Assembly: GCA_029204225.1 (NCBI GenBank) | Contig: CM055100.1 | Coordinates: 34,708,645-34,772,644 of the forward strand | Direction: 5' to 3' | Source: Diphasiastrum complanatum | Taxonomy: Eukaryota > Streptophyta > Lycopodiopsida > Lycopodiales > Lycopodiaceae | DNA length: 64,000 nt | In this document: positions 1 to 9,579 of the stretch, piece after piece | Numbering within the stretch: position 1 is the stretch's first letter | How the letters are laid out: every line of letters begins with the position of its first letter | Notes under the pieces: generated by a model | Told to the model about the DNA's origin: nothing | The model's database searches: none | What the model saw: the letters and a program-made list of their open reading frames with translations, nothing else | Translations under genes and position numbers: made by a program

Positions 1-266
1 ATTGCAACAAACTTGATATTAAATCTTGTAGCCTCCAATGAAGCCTTCCTAATGCATCAAAAGACGGCCAATTCTAGTAATCCAATTGTGAAATTGGAAT
101 TCCTCAAGTTTATAAATCTAAATTGAGTTTTGACCTACAAAAGATCAATTCTACATATGCAAAATTCTTGATTTTTGAGTAGAAACTATTCTAGCATACT
201 CTAGAGATAGAAGCTCCTCCAAATCTTTGATAAATGCTACTGATCCTTTCATAATCTGCAACACAA
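1..266 (-). other. 5' leader of a copia LTR-A element
   Basis: On the minus strand this is the untranslated leader that follows a tRNA-Met primer site and an LTR at higher coordinates. It resembles the leaders at 29471-29711 and 34867-35100 (same phrases about an AGCATGCTCTAGA-like stretch and a following T-rich segment). The gag gene would lie to the left, outside the window. Assignment rests on similarity to the other two copies. Confidence 0.6.
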
Positions 267-278
267 GCTTTGATACCA
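267..278 (-). promoter_or_regulatory. Primer binding site (tRNA-iMet), mutated
   Basis: The plus strand reads GCTTTGATACCA, one base away from the complement of the copia primer site TGGTATCAGAGC. It directly abuts an LTR that starts TGTGAAAA at 279, the expected arrangement for a minus-strand copia element. Confidence 0.65.
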
Positions 279-756
279 TGTGAAAATTTTGTCAGTCATT
301 AAGTTCCAAAATCATCTATTGATCTTTAGTTTGAAAGACAACACAATTTACACCCTTTACAATGTAGAAAATCAACATCTACTTAATGAAAGAGATGCAA
401 ACTCAATAAGATATTGATCAAACATCAAACTTGTGATAATATGAAGTTGTTTTCCATAAACAAAACAACAAGCTACTGTATTTCACACGTGTGGATCCAT
501 CCTTCTAGTCTCCTTCTCTACACGCTCCTTGAAGATTTTGAAGCAGTTGAAGGCTTCTGATTTCTTCTTTATAAAGTACACCATGGTCCTTCTGGAAAAT
601 TCATCAATAAAGGTTATAAAATACTTGGCATCCTTTAGCGAAGGATTTTTCATCAGATTCTTTTAGAATAATATAACTTTGAAAAGTCAAACTCTAAGTC
701 TAATATGAAAATTGGTTTCAATTGCCAAATAAACAAATATGTCCAAAATATCAAAC

Positions 757-770
<14 letters not shown>
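279..770 (-). repeat. Chimeric copia LTR (family LTR-A)
   Basis: The two ends match LTR-A copies at 21716-22361, 29725-30361 and 34218-34853: TGTGAAAA at the primer-site end, a CACACGTGTG palindrome at 484-493, and the AACTAGTTGA end near 755. The middle is missing: about 300 bp carrying the TATA box in other copies is replaced by a piece of copia integrase (504-657). The right border is blurred (approximately 755-770). As promoter sequence was lost, this LTR is unlikely to be transcriptionally competent. Confidence 0.6.
504..657 (-). pseudogene. Copia integrase core fragment inside the LTR
   Basis: The minus strand encodes about 48 residues typical of the copia integrase catalytic core, including ITFIDEFSRR and KSEAFNCFKIFKERVEKET. 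The same block appears at 41345-41590 on the plus strand (KSEAFNLFRTFKEHANKET). It carries no start codon and only part of the catalytic core, so it is a captured fragment. It has the same orientation as the surrounding LTR. Confidence 0.65.
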
Positions 771-1118
<348 letters not shown>

Positions 1119-1154
1119 CAGACTTTTCTTTCTCAGAACACTTTTGTTTGTTTT

Positions 1155-1960
1155 TATTTTCCGGATGGGTCTCCACCCGCCGCTGCCAGTGGAGACCCAT
1201 CAGAACATTTCTTTTCTTTTTTTTGAAAAAAGTTCAAATGGGTCTCCACCCGCCGTGGGTGGAGACCCATCAGAACACTTTCATTTGTTTTTATTTTCCT
1301 GATGGATCTCCACCCGCCGCACATTGGAACACTTTTGTTTGTTTTTATTTTCTTGATGGGTCTCCACTCGCCACGACAGGTGGAGACCCCATCAGACTTA
1401 ACATGTCGTTTACAGATCCATCAGACTTTCCTTTTTTATATTTGTCTTTCTGATGGGTGGAGACCCATCAGAACACTTTTGTTTGTTTTTATTTTCTTGA
1501 TGGGTCTCCACTTGCCACGAGGACCCATCAGACTTTTTATTTTTATTTATTTTTTCTGCATGTATGGAGATAAAAAAATTTGCTCTAACAACATAAGTGA
1601 ACTCTACCATATTTAACGTGAGGAGAGAGAGAGAGTGCTGATAATTGAAGGTCATCAAAAATCGCAATTTGCTCGCAAAATTGTAGATTGCAATAAAAAG
1701 CAAAAGGAAAATTGAAATCACGTGAATCTATGGTGGAGACCACCTTTACATATAAGGGATTTGGGGAGTAGAAGTAAAATATCGCTTATGGGATAAATAG
1801 GTATTGGCATGTCATTTACAGATGCATCAGACTTTTTTTTTTTATATTTGTTTTTCTAATGGGTGGAGACGCATCAGAGAACTTTTGATTTTTTTTTTTT
1901 AATTTTTCTGATGGATCTCCACCTGCGGCAGCGGCGGGTGAAGACCCATCGAAACAATTT
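1155..1960. repeat. Array of GC-rich hairpins (GATGGGTCTCCACC)
   Basis: At least seven imperfect palindromes have arms GATGGGTCTCCAC and GTGGAGACCCATC around a CCGCCG-like loop. Clear ones lie at about 1164-1201, 1238-1271, 1356-1396, 1451-1472, 1498-1531 and 1909-1952, with degraded ones near 1304 and 1857. Several are separated by a T-rich spacer like ACTTTTGTTTGTTTTTATTT. Units vary in length, so this is not a classical satellite. It could be the subterminal region of a DNA transposon or a cluster of tiny foldback elements. No coding potential is evident. Confidence 0.8.
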
Positions 1961-2042
1961 TTTTTTTGGAAAAAAAGTATGGGAACAGTTTTCTGTAGAA
2001 CAGAAGGGTTGTTATGTTTGAGCATCTTATAGGAAAAATTTC

Positions 2043-2508
2043 ATGTTTCTCCATTTGGATCAGTGGAATTGTATATATAGGATCCACTTTATGTATGCTC
2101 TACAATATATAGAACTTAAAGAATATCAATTTTTTGAGAACGAATATTGGAAGCGATTATTTTGGAAGAAGAAGTCACAATTTCATTTGTTTATACCATC
2201 CGTTAGCGCAGATATCGAAGCCCTCGACAATGGAGGTCTTCTGATCAGCATAAACATGGCGTATTCAGAGCTATATAGTTTGTATATTGACTGCGTGCAC
2301 AATTTCGCAGATTTTACTTTGCAAAAATCAAACACAATATTTAGGACATGCAAAAATCTCTAGAACATCATCCATTTTGTACATATTCTTATCGGTAGTT
2401 TGAGACTTTCGCAACAAAAACTTTATATTTTGTACAATAGTTATATGTTAAATGTAATTTTATATAGTTTTCACCTTTCTTCAAAGAAATTACATTACGA
2501 TCAGACTT
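2043..2508 (+). pseudogene. Unrecognised coding family, copy 1 (5' part)
   Basis: The frame contains KEYQFFENEYWKRLFWKKKSQ and, further on, GGLLISINMAYSELYS. The latter matches AGLLLDINMAYPELYS in copy 2 (16409-18470, minus strand), and the two are alignable at DNA level for several hundred bases. Stops interrupt the frame after 2363, where copy 2 probably has a short intron. A copia element inserted at 2514 separates this part from its C-terminal part at 8476-8690. I do not recognise the family; it may be a host multicopy gene or the ORF of a DNA transposon. Confidence 0.5.
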
Positions 2509-2513
2509 CGAAG
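2509..2513. repeat. Target site duplication CGAAG (left)
   Basis: The 5 bases CGAAG immediately precede the LTR that starts TGCTGAATTC at 2514. The same 5 bases immediately follow the other LTR at 8471-8475. A 5-bp duplication is standard for Ty1/copia integration. Confidence 0.92.
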
Positions 2514-3124
2514 TGCTGAATTCGCACGTGTGGGATGCCCTACACATGTATTTTTGATCTCCTAAGCACAATAACACCATAAAGATTAGACTAGCATTGG
2601 TTGTCAATAGGAAAGCTGATCATACAAGCAATATTATTGTGTTACAAGCAAAATCTGTCAACAAAACATAAGACAAAGCATCATAAATGCCTCTACTCGG
2701 CTAGAGAGAGAAAATAGAAGGTACAAAACTCATAAGGAGAGAGAGGGCACAAAGAGCTTGTCTCAAATTTGCATTACACACAAATTTCATAATTTCTCAA
2801 TGAGAGTACATCACATACATATAGATCCATGGACTCTTCTCCTACTTTGAGTTGAATTGGAGTTGTGGATCCACCTCTCAAGCTATCTAGACTTATCCAA
2901 GCCACCTCACTATGTCTAATTGTGCCACATAGTCTTTTCATGCATTAAATGTGGCATGTAAAGTACAAATGGCAATTCCTATGGTATCTCGAGTTTCTAC
3001 TTCTACCTACCTTGAATATTTTATTCTAAGATGGGTCTTTACTAAGCCAAAAGAGCTCAATTTATCTTTGGCATTTTTTGGACCCATACTCACAACATTA
3101 GATAGATTTTTCAATTTTTTGACA
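2514..3124 (-). repeat. 3' LTR of the full-length copia element
   Basis: It starts TGCTGAATTC and ends TTTTTTGACA on the plus strand, matching the LTR at 7875-8470 nearly base for base. It holds about 20 extra bases near 2645-2665 absent from the other LTR and a shorter AT stretch near 2818. A GCACGTGTG motif sits 10 bases from the left end. Confidence 0.93.
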
Positions 3125-3132
3125 CTCCTCCT
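3125..3132 (-). promoter_or_regulatory. Polypurine tract
   Basis: The minus strand reads AGGAGGAG immediately before the LTR start TGTCAAAAAATTG. This is the expected plus-strand primer site for reverse transcription. Confidence 0.8.
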
Positions 3133-4393
3133 AAAAATGTATCTAATGTGGATCAAGCATTGATCTTGAGATAAGACCAAGATTAGACCTTTGCTTTGAG
3201 AAGGCACTTTTGCAAAGTGGCTTTGTGAGAAGATCAACAATACACGATTATATGTCGACATGTTCTAAGTTGATTTCACCTCCAATGAGCTTTTCCCTTA
3301 CAAAATGGTGTGCCACTTCTATATGCTTGCTTCTTGCATGAAAAATAGGATTGTTTTCAAGAGCTTGTGCCGATATGTTGTCACATTTGATCAAGGGAGG
3401 ATCATCCTCTTTGATGCAATTTAGCTCCATGATTAACCTCTTGATCCAAAGCACCTCTTTAGTTGTTGTAGTGAGTGCTTTGTACTCGGCCTCACAAGAT
3501 GATAGAGATATGGTATCTTGCTTCTTTGAAAGCCAAGACACAAGATTGCCTCCAAGAAAGATAGTATATGCATTAATGGACTTTCGATCCATTTTATCAC
3601 TTGCAAAATCAAAATATGAATAGCCAACAATGGTTAGATCTTCATCCTTGTACAATAAACCATAATCTTGAGTAGAAGGTACATATCTTAGAACTCTCTT
3701 GGCCATCTTCCAATGTTGGATCTTGGGATCTTGCATAAATGGACTCAATTTGTGCACACAATAGCTCAAATCGGGTCTAGTGATAGTAAGCCAAATTAAA
3801 GAGCCTATAAGACTTCTATAAAGTGTGATGTCCTCAAATGGTCTTTCATCACCTTTAATAGGATCTTTTACATGTTGCTCCATGGGAGTATCTATGCCTT
3901 TACAATTTTGCATATTGAATTTTCTCAACATAGAAAAGACATATCTAGATTGACAAATAAAAGCATACTCTTCATGAAAATCAATCTCAAGGCCCAAAAT
4001 GTAATGGATCTCTCCTAGATCTTGCATTTTAAATTCTTTTCCTAATGCATCTTTGGTTTCTTGAACTAGCATCAAACAACTTCCACTAAGAATAATGTCA
4101 TCTACATAGATTAGGAGAATGACAATATTACTACCATCAAATTTTAAGTACATAGAAGGATCATAGTCACTAAGCACAAATCCTAATGAAAGTAGAAAGT
4201 TGTTGAGTCTTGAATACCATGATCTAGGTGCTTGTTTTAAGCCATAAAGACTTCTAAATAGAAAACACACCTTAGATTTATCCTTGATAAATCCTTGAGG
4301 CCTTTCCATGTATATCTCCTCCTCAAGATAGCCATTCAAAAAAGCGTTGGAGACATCAAATTGAAACAGTTTCCACTTAAAAAAATAAGGCAA
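3133..4393 (-). pseudogene. Copia reverse transcriptase (C-part) and RNase H
   Basis: An open frame of 381 residues runs 4393-3248. Its RT block has DVSNAFLNGYLEEEIYMERP and the catalytic YVDDIILSG. The RNase H block has SSCEAEYKAL, KCDNISAQAL and HARSKHIEVAHHFVREK. It ends early at LEHVDI because of a frameshift; the expected tail (DLLTKPLCKSAFSKQ) continues in another frame to about 3133. The canonical first RNase H aspartate motif is altered to YFDFASD. Upstream it is separated from the RT N-part by a stop and frame slip near 4380. Confidence 0.9.
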
Positions 4394-5945
4394 GAGAGAT
4401 TATGATTCTTATTGTCACCATCTTTGCCACAGGAGCAAAGGTTTCTTCATAGTCAAGGCCATATATTTGTGCAAAGCCTTTAGCACACAATCTTGCCTTG
4501 TACTTGTTGATGGAGCCATCATGATTGTACTTGATCTTGAACAACCACTTGCATCCAATGATATGCATGTAAGGTGGTGGATCCACTAGCTCCCATGTGT
4601 GGTTGGTGATCAAGGCATCATATTCAATCTTCATGGCCTCATACCACTCCTTGGTATTGAGGGCTTCTTGAACATCTTTGGGCTCCTCATAAGAAACAAA
4701 ATAAGCATAAGTGGAATCAAGATCCACTTGTTTTCCTTTGTCATCATAAGTGAGCCTCTTGGGCTCGGATCTCTCCCTCATGGATCTTCTAGGAGTGAAA
4801 ATCCGAGGACTTCCATCTTCAAATCTTGACTCCTCCATATGTTGATTGTCTTCAATAACAACAGGTGATAGATTTTGAGGTTGCTTGATCTCGGCCCCTC
4901 CAAGATTGGACTTTTCTTCTTCATGTAAAATTACATCTCTACTATCAACTACTTTAGAGGTAGAGAGCATGTAGATTCGATAGGCTTTCTTGTTGGATGA
5001 ATATCCAACCATTACTCGTTTGCTTGCACAAGGATCATCCTTCTTTCTCGTTTCCAAGGGAATATGGACAAAGCATATGCATCCAAATACTCTAAGGTGA
5101 TCAACCTTAGGTTTCTTCAAATAGAGTGCTTCATATGGTGATTTTCCTCCAAGTGTAACATGAGGGATTCTATTGCAAAGATAGTTTGAACAATTGATAG
5201 CCTCACCCAAAAAGTCTTTTGGCAAAGATGCCTCAATTCTGATGGTTTTGGCACATTCACACAGTGTTCTATTCTTTCTTTCAGCCACCCCATTTTGAGA
5301 TGGTGTATATGCACAAGAAAACTCTCGTTTAATGCCTTCAAGCTCACAATAATCATAAAATTTATTGGAAGTGTACTCACCACCTCCATCACTTCTAAGA
5401 ATCTTGATTTTGTAAGAAATTTGCTTTTCAACTAGAGCTTTGAACTTTAGGAAATAGTCAAACACCATAGATTTTGAAGCTAGAAGATATACCCAAGTAA
5501 ATCTAGTGAAATCATCAATGAAAATTACAAAGCAAGTAGCACCACCCTTGCTCTTTGAAGATGAGAAGTGCACATCTGAGTGTATGAGCTCCAATGGATG
5601 TGTAGTCTTGATAGATGACTTTGAAAAAGGCTTCTTATGAGACTTAGATATGGCACAAGCCTCGCATGGCTTGAAATTCTTCGAGATAAGATTAGGCAAG
5701 CCAATAGCTTTGGCTTTTTTGACCATGGACACCATAGAATTATAGTTAGGATGACCCAACCTTCTATGCCATAGTTCCTCCAAAGACTTATGAGTAGCAA
5801 AAGCACTATCACAGGAGTTAGCGTACTCTTTGGGATCAAGCTTGTAGATTCCACCATATCTAGACCCAAATGCAAGGATTTCATCAGGCTTCTTGATTGT
5901 ACATGTATCAACATTGAAATTCACATCTAGTCCACTATCAAACAA
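4377..5945 (-). pseudogene. Copia integrase and N-terminal reverse transcriptase
   Basis: A 522-residue frame. In order: the gag-pre-integrase zinc motif (ELWHRRLGHPN ... PCEACAISKSH), the integrase core with catalytic residues in ELIHSDVH, LRSDGGGEY and SQNGVAERKNR, a proline/serine-rich linker, then the RT fingers (WYEAMKIEYDAL, GCKWLFKIKYNHDGS, ETFAPVAKM). An in-frame stop at 5943-5945 replaces the usual Gln in the VGQLFDSGLD junction with the protease frame. The frame ends at SLALFF, where intact copies continue into the palm domain. Confidence 0.92.
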
Positions 5946-6716
5946 CTACCCAACACTGATAAGATTTTTTGTTAGCTTGGGAACAATAAGTACATTAGAC
6001 AGAGAAAGAACTTTTGATGAAGAAAGCTTTAAGGGAATGGTCCCTATGCCTTCAATAGCACACTCATGATCATTTCCTGTGTAGATGGGCTTCTTGGCTC
6101 CTTCATAAGGTGACATAGATGAGAAAGAATACTTGGAGCTACACATATGTGAGGAAGCTCCACTGTCTATATACCACGAACCATCCTTCTTGAAAGATGA
6201 TGAAGAAAAACTCGAGACTATAAGAGATCCCTCTTCATCACTTGCATGATCATCTTCCTGCTCTTCATTAGAAATGTTGGCTTGCTTGAATTGACTCTTC
6301 TTCTTAAAGCAATTGGTGGCATAATGCCCCTTCTTGCCACAATAGAAACACTTGATGTTTTTCTTCTTCTTCTTGGATGTGGAAGCTTGAGAGGACTCAT
6401 CCTCATCTCCTTTCTCCTTGGAAATAAGATTGTTCTTGCTTGAAGAGAATTGCTGTTGATTCTTACTTCTTGTCTTGTGCTTGTCTTTGGTAAAGAGAGC
6501 TTTATCATCAATGTTGAGAGACAGTCTCTCCATTTTCAAGAGTTTATACTCTTGTCTTGATTCTTCAGAAATGAGCACACTTTGGAGTGCTTCCAAACTT
6601 GGTAGCTCCTCCTTAATGGCATAACTCTGAACAAGGTTGTCATATTCCTCCTTTAACCCATTAAGTATGACTTGAACAAGTTCACTTTGGTTGATGGAGT
6701 CTCCTATGCATGACAA
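5946..6716 (-). pseudogene. Copia gag C-part, zinc knuckle and protease
   Basis: 256 residues. Gag helices lead to a lysine-rich stretch, then the CCHC zinc knuckle CFYCGKKGHYATNC (residues 123-136), then the aspartic protease active site WYIDSGASSHMC (about residue 181). The frame ends at KNLISVG, where a stop interrupts the junction with integrase. Upstream gag continues past a stop at 6717-6719. Confidence 0.9.
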
Positions 6717-7121
6717 TTATCTATGGAGGTCTTTAACTCTCATTACATAGGCTGAAGCACATTCATCACTTCTCTGTACACTTTGAAAAATTTGGTTTCT
6801 TAGTGTTAGAAGTCTAGAAGTATTTTTTGCCTCATAGATAGACTTGAGAGTATCCCAAGCATCTTTGGCATTAGTACAAGCACCAATTTCTCTTAAAATG
6901 TCATTTGAGACATTCATCTAAATATAATGTAGAGCCATCCTGGCTCTCTTTTTGTACTTTGGAATTTCTTGAGGAATTTGTGGTTCTTCTTAAATGCCAA
7001 GTACAATATCCATCACATCTTGTAGTATTAAGACAGATTCCATTCTAACCTTCCAAATTGAGTAATTGGAGGTTGACAATCTTTCACTTGCTTCTAATAG
7101 AAAGACACCCATTGAAGTCAT
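6717..7121 (-). pseudogene. Copia gag N-terminal part, interrupted
   Basis: The likely start is the ATG at 7121-7119 (MTSMGVFLLEASERL), which matches starts of the related gags at 31166 and 35455. It has the UBN2-type retrotransposon gag pattern (YSIWKVRMESVL, DAWDTLKSIYEAKNTSRLL). Stops occur after VLGI, before MNVSN and after KDLHR, so the gag is split into three pieces. Confidence 0.85.
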
Positions 7122-7861
7122 AAAGAATGATGGAAATAAAAAAAGATGGATGAAAGAATTGCTTTTCTTCTCACTATAGGAACCAATCAAGGGTACAGGA
7201 CCAAATCCTATGTAAGACTTAGCAAAAAAAACCGTGAGATAGATCTCACTAGCTTGACAATCTCTCTAAAACAAGATTTGAACAAAAAAGATGAAGTATG
7301 GCAAAAGTTATGGTTCTCTGAATTTCACACGTGTGAAATATTCCAAAAATGTCAAATTGACTCAAATACAATCTATTTGTATAAAACAATTTGCGTAGAA
7401 CCTACAAGTTTTGTTTAAATCACATATAGATAAGATTGTGTAGCTTCTGGATGATTTTTGTGATCATTCAAGCAATAAATGACATGTACACATGATTTGC
7501 CACAGGTCTAGGCGCCCTACCTATGACTCTTCAAAAGCTTATAACTTTTGATTGGCTTATCCAATTGTCATGATTCAAATTGCATTGGATTCTACCATTT
7601 TTAGCTTTCTAGTGGGCTAATTTGCTTGAAATTTGGATCTGAGATGAGAGAGAACCACCAATCTGAAGATGGGCGGATTTCACACATGCCAGCACCTGAA
7701 ATTCCGTACAGTACCTGATCCGGCCCATTCAATGTGGTTTGAAGCTCAGAATCACAAGAAAACTGCAAACTAGTTAGAAGGTAGAATCTAGACAATTCCT
7801 AGCTTGAAATCTGATCAGATCTGCAAACTTTTTGATTAGATTTGCTTGTAAAACTTAGGTA
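7122..7861 (-). other. Untranslated leader between primer site and gag
   Basis: This is about 740 bp on the minus strand from the primer site to the gag ATG, with no convincing ORF. It contains a second CACACGTGTG palindrome at 7326-7335. Such a long leader may carry packaging signals, but this is inferred only from position. Confidence 0.6.
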
Positions 7862-7874
7862 GGCTCTGATACCA
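7862..7874 (-). promoter_or_regulatory. Primer binding site (tRNA-iMet)
   Basis: The plus strand reads GGCTCTGATACCA, an exact 13-nt match to the 3' end of plant initiator tRNA-Met, so the minus strand is its complement. It abuts the LTR starting at 7875. Confidence 0.93.
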
Positions 7875-8470
7875 TGCTGAATTCACACGTGTGGGATGCC
7901 CTACACATGTATTTTTGATCTCCTAAGCACAATAACACCATAAAGATCAGACTAGCATTGGTTGTCAATAGGAAAGCTGATCATACAAGCAATATTATTG
8001 TGTTACAAAGACAAAGCATCATAAATGCCTCTACTCGGCTGGAGAGAGAAAATAGAAGGTATAAAACTCGTGGAGAGAGAGAGGGCACAAAGAGCTTGTC
8101 TCCAAATTTGCATTACACACAAATTTCATAATTTCTCAATGAGAGTACATCACATATATATATATATATATCCATGGACTCTTCTCCTACTTTGAGTTGA
8201 ATTGGAGTTGTGGATCCACCTCTCAAGCTATCTAGACTTATCCAAGCCACCTCACTATGTCTAATTGTGCCACATAGGCTTTTCATGCATTAAATGTGGC
8301 ATGTAAAGTACAAATGGCAATTCCTATGGTAGCTCGAGTTTCTACTTCTACCTACCTTGAATATTTTATTCTAAGATGGGTCTTTACTAAGCCAAAAGAG
8401 CTCAATTCATCTTTGGCATTTTTTAGGACCCATACTCACAACATTAGATAGATTTTTCAATTTTTTGACA
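7875..8470 (-). repeat. 5' LTR of the full-length copia element
   Basis: 596 bp, bounded by TGCTGAATTC and TTTTTTGACA on the plus strand. It is a near-identical partner of 2514-3124. It has a CACACGTGTG palindrome at 7884-7893 and an expanded (AT)n run near 8154-8170. The CGAAG duplication follows at 8471. Confidence 0.94.
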
Positions 8471-8475
8471 CGAAG
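8471..8475. repeat. Target site duplication CGAAG (right)
   Basis: Identical to 2509-2513, flanking the 5' LTR. Host sequence resumes here in the unrecognised coding copy. Confidence 0.92.
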
Positions 8476-8690
8476 AAGATGAAGGTTTAGCTCAAGCTCT
8501 TTTCGATGGAAGCTTGCTACCTGTTAAATTAGAAGAATTTCATAATCTACCAATTGGTCGATATAATCGATCAAAAGAACAATTGATGCTAATTGAAGTC
8601 CAGAAAGATCTGGAATTGGCTCAGAAATTACAAGCAGAAATGGGGATACTTTATAAACTTTTTCTACGTTTTTTGTATGTGATGTTGTTA
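8476..8690 (+). pseudogene. Unrecognised coding family, copy 1 (3' part)
   Basis: With one copy of CGAAG, the frame continues from 2508 and reads EEDEGLAQALFDGSLLPVKL then NLPIGRYNRSKEQLML, matching LFDGSLLPVRL and NLPIGRYTRARKDVLL of copy 2. It reads on past LAQKLQAEM to a stop near 8690. This is the C-terminal exon, preceded in both copies by an AG acceptor-like site. The function is unknown. Confidence 0.5.
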
Positions 8691-8854
8691 TGAGTTGCTA
8701 ATTTTGCAAGATCAACTCAACTCAATCAATCTATCTCAGCTCAATATAACCTATCTATGGTATGTAATGGTCATCAATTTAGATGAAGAAATATCTTAAC
8801 ACATAAGCTAAGCTCAAAGATTGGACAAAATATTCAAATTGGTTCACCAAGAGA

Positions 8855-9097
8855 TGTATGTAACTTTCATTGATGATATTAGTAGATTTTGTTGGATCTA
8901 CCTACTAAAGAAGTGTATGATGTCTTTGTCAAGTTCAAGAATGAAAGGGAGAACCAATTTTCCACAAAGATCAAGTGCTTGAGGAGTGACACTGGTGGTG
9001 AGTATATCTCAACCAAGTTCAAGGCATTTTGTGATAAGCATGAGATCAAGAGGGAGTACACAACTCCAAGGACACCACAACTATCACGGCCATATTT
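8855..9097 (+). pseudogene. Copia integrase core fragment
   Basis: It begins with FIDDISRFCWIYLLKK, slips frame, and continues with FKNERENQFSTKIKCLRSDT, GGEYISTKFKAF and IKREYTTPRTPQ. It includes the second catalytic aspartate (LRSD) but ends before the catalytic glutamate. It has no start or stop of its own and is a truncated scrap. Confidence 0.8.
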
Positions 9098-9104
9098 AGC
9101 TAAG

Positions 9105-9578
9105 GACATGGAATAGTCCTAATATGGTAGACCGGCCCTCTGGTGTTCAAGGTTATTGGTCACACCTAGATTTTATTCCACTTCGAGGCATGTTGGTGAC
9201 TAATGACCTTGAGAGGACCCAAACACTCTAATTGAGACTTATGGAGTAGTGCATGTAAGTGTGATAGATATAGGAAGGAGAAATGCATGAAGAGCTGTGA
9301 CCTATTTATAGTTGACCTGCATGGGGATTGCATGGATTCATGCACAGGATCCTACTCTCTATATATTGAGGTAGTGATTATTACGTCGACGACTTTGGTC
9401 TAGGTTACCAGTTGAGCTTTTCTTCTCTTGCTATCACATGGCTTGGGGGCTAGATCCAGGAGGATTCTCCAAGAGGGATCTAGGATTGGTTGGGTGGTTT
9501 TGCTCCATAGTCTCTCTTGTGTTTGTCTATCCTCATCTTTTGTGTTTTCCCTAGTGGTCTTTACATTGATATCAGAGC
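9105..9578 (+). repeat. Possible LTR with primer-site-like sequence
   Basis: A segment without ORFs ends ...TTTACA and is followed at 9567 by TGATATCAGAGCT, one base from the copia primer site. The left border is not identifiable; the nearest TG is around 9109. It has a TATA-like stretch near 9360. No second copy is present in the window, so this is tentative. Confidence 0.35.
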
Positions 9579-9579
9579 T

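Larger units (their letters stand above)
2514..8470 (-). mobile_element. Full-length Ty1/copia retrotransposon (5,957 bp)
   Basis: Both LTRs, a 13-nt tRNA-iMet primer site, a polypurine tract and a 5-bp target duplication are present. Domain order on the minus strand is gag, protease, integrase, reverse transcriptase, RNase H, which defines copia. The reading frame is broken by about five stops and a 3' frameshift, so it is probably non-autonomous or dead. The LTRs differ by roughly ten substitutions plus a few indels by eye, so insertion is relatively young. It inserted into the unrecognised coding copy that runs 2043-2508 and resumes at 8476. Confidence 0.95.

Noticed and set aside
1155-1960. 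CRISPR-like pattern of palindromic repeats and spacers
   Set aside because: Plant context, unequal unit lengths, T-rich spacers that are similar to each other, no cas genes. It is a foldback or transposon-type array.
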